A stretch of 64,000 nt of DNA from Xylogone sp. PMI_703 (Eukaryota; Ascomycota; Leotiomycetes): positions 1,302,001-1,366,000 of the forward strand of contig JAJTUQ010000005.1 in the NCBI GenBank assembly GCA_021399445.1. Direction: 5' to 3'. Positions 35,488 to 45,472 of the stretch are shown here, piece after piece (position 1 is the stretch's first letter; each line of letters begins with the position of its first letter). The notes below the pieces were generated by a model. It made no database searches and was not told where the DNA came from. It was given only the letters and a program-made list of their open reading frames with translations. The position numbers and the translations under genes are program-made.

Positions 35488-36257
35488 ACGATCTCGTGGG
35501 AACAGTGAACGTTGATCAGAGATGCGCGGTAAGGCAACGATTTCTGTCATGTATTTTAAAATTACACTTTAAAAATATAGCTATTAGAGTGAACCCAAGA
35601 TTATGGTAAGAGTCGCTCCAAGAAGGCATGGGAATAATTCCATGATTTAATACTTCAAGTGAATATTCAGGGAAGCAAACGTAACAATATAACGCTTGCT
35701 TGAACCAGGCCTCACATTTTAGCTCTGTTGCCCCTCCATGGGAACCCAAAAATGCCCTACTAAACAACCCCACCAAGACACGCTAAGCCTATTTCATCTT
35801 ATCGATTTCGTTATCGAATCACACGTGATTGAAGCCTTCCTCCAACAAACGTCTGTCACACCGCCACGTATTTCGAATTAAAACTTTTTTTAAGCGTGGC
35901 TGCATAATGAAAAGTCATTAGAGAGATAGGAAGAAAAGAAAAGTGAGGCTGTGCTTTGTTTGCCCCGTTGTAAGATTCCATCGAATCGCCGAGAAGCGCC
36001 AGGAAGAATCGTTTGTTCATCGCAACCAAGTAAACCCGGGCGCATGGGGCGGGCTAGTCGCTCCCGCAACATCATTCGAAAAATTTAGAACACAGCACTA
36101 AACTCTGTATTTATCGAGTCTGTAACATCTCGATTTTGTTACAACCCAAAGTTGATCCATTCTTCGAATACACTGTTTTAACACAGCATTTTTCCAGCTG
36201 TAGCCTAACTGAAGGACATTCGAACCCCGCATTGTTGCAGAAGTTCGAAAAGTGAAA
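35488..36257. other. Intergenic, SSE1 promoter
   Basis: About 770 bp between chitin synthase and SSE1. TTCGAA motifs occur at 36165, 36217 and 36244; such sequence can be part of heat-shock elements, but no perfect nGAAn array is present, so no HSE is claimed. No gene seen. Confidence 0.45.
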
Positions 36258-38746
36258 ATGAGTGGTATGTCAATAAAACCAATCATTCTCTTACCTTTCA
36301 ACTGCTAACTGATGCTTCTAGTTGTTGGTGTCGATCTCGGGACGCTCAATACCGTGATTGCGGTAGCTCGAAACCGCGGTGTTGATGTGGTATGTATAAT
36401 AGGTTTTGGCATAATTAGATGGCTTACTGACATTTTTTCTACAGATAACTAATGAAGTGTCAAACCGGGCTACACCGTGAGTTGCCCCATACTATCACAG
36501 CCTTTCGAAAAATATGACAGCTAAGCTAACTATGAGTCAGGTCTTTGGTCGGATTTGGTCCAAAATCGCGTTATCTCGGGGAGCCTGCAAAAACACAAGA
36601 AATCTCTAACCTCAAAAACACAGTCGGCTCATTGAAAAGATTAGCGGGCCGCTCTTTGAAAGATCCTGATGTGCAGATTGAGCAAGACTATGTCTCAGCT
36701 TCTCTTGTTGACATCAATGGCGAAGTAGGTGCTGAGGTCACATACCTGGGCAAGAAGGAAAAGTTCACATCTACGCAACTCGTAGCTATGTTCTTGAGCA
36801 AGATCAAACAAACTGCCTCGGCGGAATTGAAGCAACCAGTGTCAGACATAGTTATCAGTGTCCCTGCCTGGTTCACTGATGTTCAACGAAGAAGTCTTAT
36901 GGACGCTTCTGAGGTGGCTGGGCTGAAGCTACTTCGTCTTATGAACGATACTACTGCATCAGCTCTTGGTTACGGTATCACCAAGCTTGACCTTCCATCA
37001 GCCGAAGAGAAGCCAAGGAGGGTGGCGTTTATTGATATTGGACATAGCAACTACACATGTTCGATTGTGGAGTTCCGAAAGGGAGAGTTAACCGTTAAGG
37101 CCACCACTTACGATCGCCATTTTGGTGGACGTGATTTTGATAGAGCCCTAGTCGAACACTTCGCCAAGGAGTTCAAGGAGAGATATAAGATTGATATCAA
37201 AACCAACCCTAAGGCAATGGTTCGTGTTGCGGCTGCTGCTGAGAAAATGAAGAAGATTTTGTCAGCCAACTCACAAGCTCCTCTAAGCATCGAATCATTG
37301 ATGAATGATGTCGACGTCACTGCCATGATGACACGTGAGGAGATGGAAGCTTTAGTTGAACCATTGTTGAAGCGTGTTCACGTTCCTTTAGAGCAAGCTC
37401 TAGCTGATGCGAAGTTGAAGGTGGAAGATATCGACATAGTTGAGCTTGTCGGTGGCTCAACCAGAGTGCCAGCCTTGAAAGAGCGTATTCAAAAGTTCTT
37501 TGGCAAGCCACTCTCTTTTACTCTGAACCAGGACGAGGCTGTCGCTCGAGGCTGTGCCTTTAGCTGTGCCATTCTTTCACCAGTTTTCCGTGTTAGGGAT
37601 TTCGCCATCCACGACATTGTCAATTACCCGATCGAATTCACATGGGAGAAGTCACCAGATATCCCGGACGAGGATACTAGTCTCACCGTTTTCAACAAGG
37701 GTAACGTTATGCCCTCGACGAAGATCCTTACGTTTTACCGGAAAGAGCCGTTTAACCTCGAAGCCAAATATTGCAACCCTGAGCAGCTTCCTGGCAAGGT
37801 AAACCCATGGATTGGTCGTTTCTCAGTAAAGGGCGTTAAAGCAGACTCCAAGGACGACTTCATGATCTGCAAGCTAAAGGCTCGTCTGAACCTGCATGGT
37901 ATCTTGAACGTTGAGCAAGGTTATTATGTGGAGGACGTAGAAGTTGAAGAGCCTATACCAGAAGAGAAAGATGCAGAGAAGAAGGATCCAGATGTGAGTC
38001 ATTTTAACCTTCCCTTCCCCTTGCAACAAGTTCAAACTTCAATTGATGATGAGCGCGCAACAAAACGCCCTCGCCTGGGAGAAACATCACTGACACCTCC
38101 CTTGAAGGCAATGGAGACCGAAGCCGATAAGCCTAAGATGCGAAAGGTTAAGAAGCAAGTCCGAAAGGGCGACCTTCCTATTGTATCTGGAACTTCTTCC
38201 ATGGACCCAGCCGCTAAAGATTCCGCCAAAGAGTTAGAGAACTCCATGATCATGGAAGACAAGTTGGTTGCAGATACAGAAGAAAAGAAGAATGAGCTCG
38301 AGACCTACATCTACGAGATGCGAAATAAGATTGACGATCAATACGCCGAATTCGCTAGCGAAGAGGAGAAAGAGAAGCTCAAGGCTAAGCTTGAGGCTAG
38401 TGAGGTAGGTTCAGGTTTTCCGACCTTGTGAAACTGGATACTAACAGAATGCTAGGATTGGCTCTACGATGAGGGCGAAGATGCCTCTAAGGCTGTTTAT
38501 GTAGCCAAGATGGATGAAATCAGAGCCGTTGCTGGTCCAATTGTCCAGCGCTACTTCGAGAAGGTAGAGCAGGAGCGTCAAGCAGCCCAGGCAGCGGCTG
38601 AAGCTGAAGCCGCAAGGAAGAGAGAACAGGCTGAGGCAGCAAAGCAAGCAGCGCTTGCCCAAGAGGCGCAGAACAAGGAGGAAGAGATGACTGATGCTCC
38701 TTCTTCTGCAACACCAGAAGAGGCTGCTGAGGTGGAGGAGAAGTGA
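36258..38746 (+). CDS. SSE1: Hsp110 nucleotide-exchange chaperone Sse1
   Basis: Sse1/Hsp110 is an Hsp70-like holdase and the nucleotide-exchange factor for cytosolic Hsp70 (Ssa). Five exons: 36258-36264, 36322-36389, 36445-36476, 36541-38404 and 38456-38746; 753 residues. The first coding exon has only seven bases. The actin-like ATPase domain begins VVGVDLGTLNTVIAVARN; later parts are DIVISVPAWFTDVQRRSLMD, LLRLMNDTTASALGYG, FIDIGHSNYTCSIVEF and VELVGGSTRVPALKERI. As in Hsp110s, the beta domain carries a long acidic/basic insertion and the helical C-terminus is extended (DWLYDEGEDASKAVYVAKMD). An Ala/Glu-rich helix and acidic end EEAAEVEEK close it. A TACTAAC branch site precedes exon 5. No EEVD motif is present, as expected for Hsp110. 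Confidence 0.95.
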
Positions 38747-39681
38747 AGATATCGTTCAGGCTAGAAACGAGCTACATTTTTTAATGCAAAACCGAAATGG
38801 GTAGACTAGGAGTGGGGATGGGTTTATATTGGGAATTTTTCATGACTGATTTGGTTTACCTTGGAACTTTCTAGTCAAGTGTTCGGTGCCTCCCTTTTTC
38901 TCACAAAGAGTCAGATATCGGCTTCTGACGTTCTGAGAACTGATAAAACGTTCACATAGATAGCAGCTACGAATGATAGAAATGAAAACGTGTTTTTTTC
39001 AAGACTTAATCAAAATGTAATGAGCTTTTTTTTACTGCAAATTAGCGAACGTGATTCCATTTAACATTGTGGTCTGTTCAGCAAGTGAGAGCGAAGGCTC
39101 ATTTGATTACTTGACAGCCTCTACTTAACCCCTTAATTCCTGGAAACTCAATGCCGTAGCTATCACCCAACAATATAGCCCCCCCGACTTCCGCATCCAA
39201 CTACCTGAAAGTGTGATTATCAACTTGATGAATCGCTGTCACAATCGTATCTCTAAAGCCTCAAGATACTCTCACCGTTTGACGACCTGGATGCTTGGTG
39301 CATGACGTCCTTACGTTTGTCCACGCTAATGACTTTCGATTGAATATTTGCCTGTTGGCTCGATCTGACCTGTGGTGAGCTCTCTGAGAAAGAGATGATC
39401 TCGGGTCCAGAGTTCAGTCAATGGTAATTTCGATTTGATGGAAGAGTTATAAGTTAGTTGTAACCAAGAAAAATGTTTCCTGATTACCACAACTGATGAA
39501 CTGCTAATCAAGTCCTATTTACCCATTGCAATGGGTTGCCATTAGCATTGTTCCTTAGTATGAGTGATGCAGGGAATGAAAGTGAGAGGAATAGCTATGT
39601 TCTAACGTCCAAAGGGTTAATTTGGACTGAACGACGCAAGGCTCTGGACCTCGGCGAATGTTTGTGAGCTGTGGAATCCCC
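38747..39681. other. Intergenic between convergent SSE1 and NMD2
   Basis: About 935 bp that should contain both 3' UTRs. Frames up to about 70 codons near 39555-39767 overlap the NMD2 3' end and look like chance or UTR. Nothing else seen. Confidence 0.45.
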
Positions 39682-42600
39682 TCATCTGTTAGGTTTACCA
39701 TCACTAACATGGTAACCTTGAACCCAATCTGCTGCCAGTCCTCTACTTGAGGTAGTGTTGTAGGCATTGATGTTTCTACTAGAAGTCGTCAAAGCGGCTA
39801 ATTTGGGGATATGTGGAAATCCACAATCCTGCTCATTGCGGGGAATCTGAGATCTAGAATACTTCTTGGGATCGTACCAGTCAACATCACTGAGTTGCAA
39901 TTTCCTAGATCGCTGTCCACCACGAGTGCTGTTGAACTTATCCTGTCTACCGTAGCCGATTGGGGAAGGGACGCTGTCGAGACCTTGTTTTCTTGGATCA
40001 ATATTTGTGTTAGGAATTAGGGGAACTAGTGTCAAATCACCATCTTGGTCATCTCCGTCACGAGTGAGATCATAATTCAAAACCAGATTTTTGATACGTT
40101 GTTGTTCCTCTCGTTCGGCTGCTTGTTGAGTCTTCATCGCAATTGCAAATGAAGAATCAGAGGGCAATGAAACGGTCTTGGTCTGCCAAATGATAATGTC
40201 AGTCACTCTGTTGAGCTGGAAAGACGTAGAGAGATCTCTAACTAACCTGTTGTCGGTTACCACGCTTCGTAAGAAGTGAAAATGCCATGGTGCTACTTCC
40301 ACTTCCATTATTAATCGTCGACTCATCGCCTGCAGATTCATTTGAAGTAGGTGCGTCTTTGCGTCTCAGAGGCAATGGCACATCAAAGGTAGCCTTACGC
40401 TCGAATTTTCGGGACTCCAAACTCTCAGCCATCATCTTAGCATACTCACGCTCAAACTCAGCCTCTGCTTCAGGGTCGATCTCCTCTTCTTGTCGTGTAA
40501 CCACTATAGCCTCCTCCTCAGAATCAGTCTCGTGAGGTGATCTTTCGGTATCGCCCGCAGCATCGACCTATCATCACATTAGCAAACAAGTGTAATAATC
40601 AGCCTAGATACTCACATCGCTCTCCTCGCCTGTCGTCGAGCCATCATCCTCCTCGCCGTCCTGGTCCGGTACTTCAACATCGACGTCGCCATCTCCATCA
40701 TCGGTAGACGCGTCGCTATCAGGTTCTTCTGGCTCAACAGTTTTATCAAGACCAGCAGACTTTTGATCCTGTTGCATAGCCAACTGAAATACACGACTCG
40801 CTTCCTCTAAATTGGAAGCTAATTTCCATTGAGGTCTAGTTAGGGCGAATACATCTTGAATTATGAACTCAATATCCATCGGAAGCACGTCTTTTGTATA
40901 AATATAATACTGATATGATTAGACCAATAAATAAAAAGATGATGGAGAATGATTACCTGGAAGAAAGATAGGAAGTAGTCAAGCTTCTTGCCAGCTGCAC
41001 CACGGTTGAAAAATATACCACATGTCTCAAGCAATGTAGCTACTAGGCGGATACGGAAGAAATCATCTGGCATGTCAAAGGGATTTAGACGACCAGGGAT
41101 GGGAGGGCCGCCTATGAAATTCATCAGTATTATCGAATATCACTTTGGGGGTGCTTACCGTGACCAAATGTCATGATTCGATACAAGGTATCAAAGATAA
41201 TTGGATGGTCCACCATGCGGTAATTATACAATTCCCCCAGATACTTGACTTCCGCAATTCGGCGTTGGTTAAATTTGAAATCATTTTGCTCCAAACCAAG
41301 AGTTACGTATTCAAGGAGGTTATCAATCACATTGGTGACAAAATCTTGATGATACCGATAGAGAGCGCTTGCCAGAATAGCCAGAAGGTTAATGTTTCCA
41401 TACTTCACCTTCCAGGGCTTAGAGAAGACCTTTTCTAAAACCATGACAACCTAAAGTCCATTAGATATGCTCACAATATAACAAGAAAGTATCTTACGTC
41501 TTTTTCTTCCCAATGAAGTCTCCTGATTTGCTTGAGAACTCTCGTATAGTTCCGATTGTTCATGTCGGAATAGACAAGCTTGCGAATGAACAATTCCATC
41601 GGTGTTCTCTCTTTCTGTTGTATGGCTGCCCGGACGGGAGGATCTACGTAGTAGATTGCATTCTCGACGAGCATACGCTCCTGCTGCCCGATGTGTAACG
41701 CTGCCTTTTTGCGCTTTAGAGTCTCCAAAAAGGAGGTCATCCGAGGCGAAGTTTCTGGATTACGGAGGAGGTATCTGCCGCAGTTCTCGAGTAAATTACA
41801 GATGATTTCGATGTTCATCCTTGAAAAATCATCTAGAGCAACTTTTAGACAATGAAAAATGACATGTTCTGGCACTGCACCGAATTTCGTTAGTTCTGCA
41901 AGATATCGGATGTTACCAAGGCGAGCCTGCCCTAGGAACTCTTTTTCCTTGCGGCGCTGTAGACTGCGAAACTCCTGATCGAGATGATCAACCAGACCTT
42001 TTGTCACATCCGGCATGTATCTACCCAGCGTTGCAACAAGTCGAGAATATGAAGGTAGTAAATCGCTACGGCCTTTGGGGACTTCTTGGACTGCCTTTAT
42101 CAAACGATTTCGAGAAGCTTTCGAATTTAAGAAACAAAAATCTATGGCGGTCTGATCAGTCAGGTCCTTGGTAACAAGATCAGGAAGCCGTGCTAGCAAA
42201 GCGTCAACCTGCGCTCCTATGGTTTTATTTGCAATTGCCGTGGACTGTTCATCATCAGCAGCTTTAGTAGCGGACTCGGCAGCCGTGGCTTCGGAGGGAT
42301 CAATCTTTTTCCCAACTTGCTCATCCGTATCGGGCTTCTTCTTCTTGCCATCCTCGAGGAGCATGCCGGGGACTTTCCCTTTCAGGTCAACCAGGTTTTC
42401 ATAGAATCTACGCTCCTCTTCATCTTCCCAGATACCGCTGCCATCTCCTTCTCCTCGTAGATATTCGCCTGTTTTGACCAGCCCTATGCCCCCAGAACCA
42501 GAAGTCGAAGTGTCCTCGGTTTCTTTGAGATCTGGCATTTCTCCCCCAATTGCATCGGCAAGAACCTGTGCATTTGAGACCAGTCGCTCTTGTGCTTTAA

Positions 42601-43744
42601 CCGCTTTCTCATAATTCGCCTGCCTGTCCTCAAACACTTGGCCCGACTTAACATAGGCCTCCGCATCTTTTCTCGCTTGCTTTGAAATTGCGTCCTGATC
42701 CCGGATAAGGTGGGCCTTCACGTCTTCGAAGTATCGCTTTAAAATGTTTCGAAATCGTTCTTGAAGTTCAGGAGGTGCGAGTGGGGGATCATCAATTGTT
42801 TGTTCCTGCGCCTCAAGCGATTCCTCATCGCATTTAGAACTCTTAGTGGCACCATCCTCCTGGACAGTCTTACGGCCTTCTGAAGCAGCATCCTTTATGC
42901 CAAGTATATCCCAGCTGAATGTTTTTACAAAGATAACAAGCAAAGGAAGGTTAATGTGGTCTCTGTCATGGCCCAAGAGATCTTTAAGGACCTCAAGAGG
43001 AAAGGGTTCAGCACCTCCCCCCTTGTCTGCCCCATTAGTCTTTGCCTTAGCATCGACTGCTTTGATAGCCGTTCCAGATAGCGATTCTTTACCTCTTGAG
43101 GTATCGTCGGGCTTAGTGACGTCGTCCAATGTCCTCAATACGCCGACAAGCCACAGTTCCGTCACGACTCTGAGTAGTACTCTCTGTCGCGTGATTCGTT
43201 CCTTCTCTTCCCTCTCCCTAGCATCGGCGGCGAGATTCTTGAGCAGCGCCTTATCCGGGGTAGCCAATCCCTTCCCAACAAGCCAACCTAGAGCTTCCGT
43301 AAACTCGGTAGGTCCGAAGCGCTGGTGCAATGCGCTGACAATCTCCACTCCGGCATCGATCTCTCCGGGGGACTTCAACTTACATAGTCCTTCATAGCAT
43401 GCGGATATGATCTCGGAGAGGTATTTATGTAGGCTGAGGGTTCGTATTTCTTGGATAAAGGTACTCAAAGTCGTTCCACTGATCGCAGTTCGCAGGCGCT
43501 TGATGAAGGCAGTATTCTTTTTCAGGGAAGAATCTAGGGACTTATTCACTTCAAAAATGTCTGTGATATAGAGTTAGAGCCGAAAACAAGGTTTTAGCAC
43601 AAAGTCTGCTAACCCTTCTCTCCATTCCATGCGCGAGCATTCAGCTCTCTCAACTCTCCTGTAAGCAACACGCCGGGTCAGTAACTGGTGGTTTCCCTCC
43701 ACAAAAACGTGTCCGAGGAACTAACTCTTCCTTTGGCGCTCCAT
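39682..43744 (-). CDS. NMD2: Nonsense-mediated decay factor Nmd2/Upf2
   Basis: Upf2 bridges Upf1 and Upf3 in nonsense-mediated mRNA decay. Eight exons: 43726-43744, 43614-43658, 41498-43560, 41159-41450, 40957-41111, 40616-40909, 40247-40567 and 39682-40182; 1229 residues. The start MERQRKRELRELNARAWNGE is assembled from two tiny exons (19 and 45 nt) and continues VNKSLDSSLKKNTAFIKRLR. Three MIF4G repeats follow: one near the start, one with HVIFHCLKVALDDFSRMNIE, and a third with YLGELYNYRMVDHPIIFDTL and RIRLVATLLETCGIFFNRG. A strongly acidic Asp/Glu segment (PDSDASTDDGDGDVDVEVPD) and the basic Upf1-binding C-terminal region come last. The final ~25 residues, ending SDGKPNR, are the least certain; another short exon is possible. 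Confidence 0.9.
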
Positions 43745-44222
43745 CGTGAGTGAGCCCGGCCAGCTCAGGCCGGATCGTGGGTTCTTGTGTGATTTCTACA
43801 CTGCAGTTCGTGCCCCCACATTCGTAAGGTTTAGGGATTCCGCATAGAATACCGGTGGGAATACGATTGGGTGAGGACAGGAATATGCATCTGAAATGAC
43901 CGTTGTCAACAGACAGCTCTGCTGGACCGTAGAGGGTTCCTGTGTCCTGAGACAAAGGCAGGTTGCAGATTCCTAGCAAATGGTGTTATTGAATTGAGAA
44001 ATGTGATTCAACGTTTGCAGCGTCTAATCGATACGCAGGTGGCCCGAGCTTCGTCTGACATGAGAAAGCGAGGAACGCCAGAACGCTCGATGTAACGAGC
44101 ATCACTTTCGACGCTTTAAGAGTTGAGCAGAGGTCCATAGCAAACGCTAAAATATCAGGATTATCAATGACGCGCATATTATACTCTTGCTTAATTTCAC
44201 TTTCACTCCCCAAGGTCTCCAT
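43741..44222 (-). CDS. Possible small cysteine-rich (secreted?) protein, weak
   Basis: Minus-strand frame 43986-44222 contains a signal-like segment VMLVTSSVLAFLAFSCQ. A second frame from 43979 downward reads like a small cysteine-containing protein (LYGPAELSVDNGHFRCIFLS, GILCGIPKPYECGGTNC). Joining them needs an intron; an in-phase GTTGAA donor with a CTCAG acceptor near 43950 works, but the donor is poor and no clean splice is obvious. The frame would run into the 5' exons of NMD2 on the same strand (overlap ends past 43744). It may be a small gene, a relic, or chance. No family recognised. Confidence 0.22.
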
Positions 44223-44919
44223 GACATCTATGTTCGGCTTGTAGCACGGCTATAGGCTTCAGGCGACCTAGATCGCTACTCACTAGACGAATGCAACGAG
44301 TAGCAAGAATGGGCGCCTATGCTTCTCGACAACACAGCAAAGCAGAACGCTCAAATAAAACAAATTAGCATAGTTGTGTGGTTCAGGAGGAATCACGGCG
44401 ACCTCCAGATCTCAGATCCAATACGCGATGAGAATGTTTCTAGTCGAGCATAACAGGATGCTGCGAGCTGGCAGTGTGATATTACGTGCAACACAGTATG
44501 CACCGAACTCCAGAGAGCGCTTCTAGAAGGATCATAACCCGTGTGCTAGCTGGCTCCAGATGCACCAGGAACGCCAAATTCTTCAGCAAACACCGTGCCC
44601 CAGATGCTTGGTCCTGGGTTCTGAACGGTGCCTGCACGTCAGGGCGGGGGATATTTCATAGGCTCTCAAGGCTCCTTTTCGCCTGTACAGGGTCCTTACG
44701 CCAATTCTTACTAATCTGGAGCTGGGACAAATCCCGTGATGAACGTTTCTGGACCATATATAACTCTCAGGATCTTTTAGGAAGCTTCAATCTCCCAGCA
44801 CTCGGGATTCGGGCTTTGGTGAGAGTGGGATTTCTTCTTCTGTCTGCTCAATCTCCTTTCAGCAGTACGAGTGTACGAGTAATAACAAGGACAGAGGTCC
44901 CGGAGATGCTTGATTCGCG

Positions 44920-44925
44920 CTTATC
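44920..44925 (-). promoter_or_regulatory. GATA site (AreA/NIT2 type)
   Basis: GATAAG on the minus strand, about 550 bp before the nitrate reductase ATG. AreA/NIT2 GATA factors activate nitrate assimilation genes under nitrogen limitation. A single hexamer is weak evidence; its value comes from the cluster with the next two sites and the NIT4-type palindrome. Confidence 0.5.
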
Positions 44926-44943
44926 CTGGCGCATGGGGCAACT

Positions 44944-44949
44944 GATAAG
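44944..44949 (+). promoter_or_regulatory. GATA site (AreA/NIT2 type)
   Basis: TGATAAG on the plus strand (core 44944-44949), about 525 bp before the nitrate reductase ATG, paired with an inverted site 32 bp downstream. AreA/NIT2 often uses paired sites. Confidence 0.6.
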
Positions 44950-44980
44950 AAGTGCCTTCTGGGCCTTCACCCATGACGCT

Positions 44981-44986
44981 CTTATC
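44981..44986 (-). promoter_or_regulatory. GATA site (AreA/NIT2 type)
   Basis: CTTATCA, i.e. TGATAAG on the minus strand, facing the site at 44944-44949 and 35 bp upstream of the NIT4-type palindrome. Confidence 0.6.
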
Positions 44987-45020
44987 AGTGCCAGTCCATT
45001 CTCTCCTTTACATCTCTACA

Positions 45021-45028
45021 TCCGCGGA
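45021..45028. promoter_or_regulatory. NIT4/NirA-type palindrome TCCGCGGA
   Basis: Exact TCCGCGGA, the palindrome known for Neurospora NIT4; the minus strand also reads CTCCGCGG, matching the Aspergillus NirA consensus CTCCGHGG. It lies about 450 bp upstream of the nitrate reductase ATG and close to three GATA sites, the standard pairing of pathway-specific and nitrogen-status activators. Confidence 0.7.
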
Positions 45029-45472
45029 GGTGGTCTCATATAATACATGGCCAGCATACTACCCATCTCCCAGCAACTCTCGCTGGCAGTGCGCGGGTCC
45101 GTTTTGAAGGGATTCCGCGGGCCTTCATTTCCACTTGGATGTTTCTACCCTATGTTTTAGACCGTTTAGTTGCTTACTAGAAAGATTTGCGTCAAGACTT
45201 TGCTCCGGTTTTTCTTTCCCCGGGCTCTGCTTGTGTGCACTGCACTAGATAGGACCTCCAAGCCCGGAGGCATAGTTTCCAGTTTCAATTTCCCTATTGT
45301 CTCTTGAATTCTGCTTTTTTATCATTCATTTCAGTGGCAGCCTGTAAATATCTAAGAGTTGTACAGACTTTATTCCATTTAACTTGAATTATACCCCCTC
45401 GTGTAACTTCTATAGCACCTCAAATTCTGTCACGCTATCCCACCTACTCTGAACAGGAACCTTTCAGTGTCC

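Larger units (their letters stand above)
43745..45472. other. Divergent promoter NMD2 / nitrate reductase, 1.7 kb
   Basis: Lies between NMD2 (-) and nitrate reductase (+). The right part holds one NIT4/NirA-type palindrome and three GATA sites (listed separately). The left part, about 43750-44222, has minus-strand frames rich in cysteine (see the weak CDS entry). The 185-codon plus frame 44486-45043 runs through the promoter and is not accepted as a gene. Confidence 0.6.

Noticed and set aside
35488..36257. Heat-shock element array upstream of SSE1
   Set aside because: Only scattered TTCGAA/GAA motifs; no three contiguous alternating nGAAn units found by eye.
44486..45043. 185-codon plus-strand ORF before nitrate reductase
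   Set aside because: It runs straight through the GATA and NIT4-type sites, has an Arg/Ser/Leu-rich composition typical of chance frames, and matches no family.
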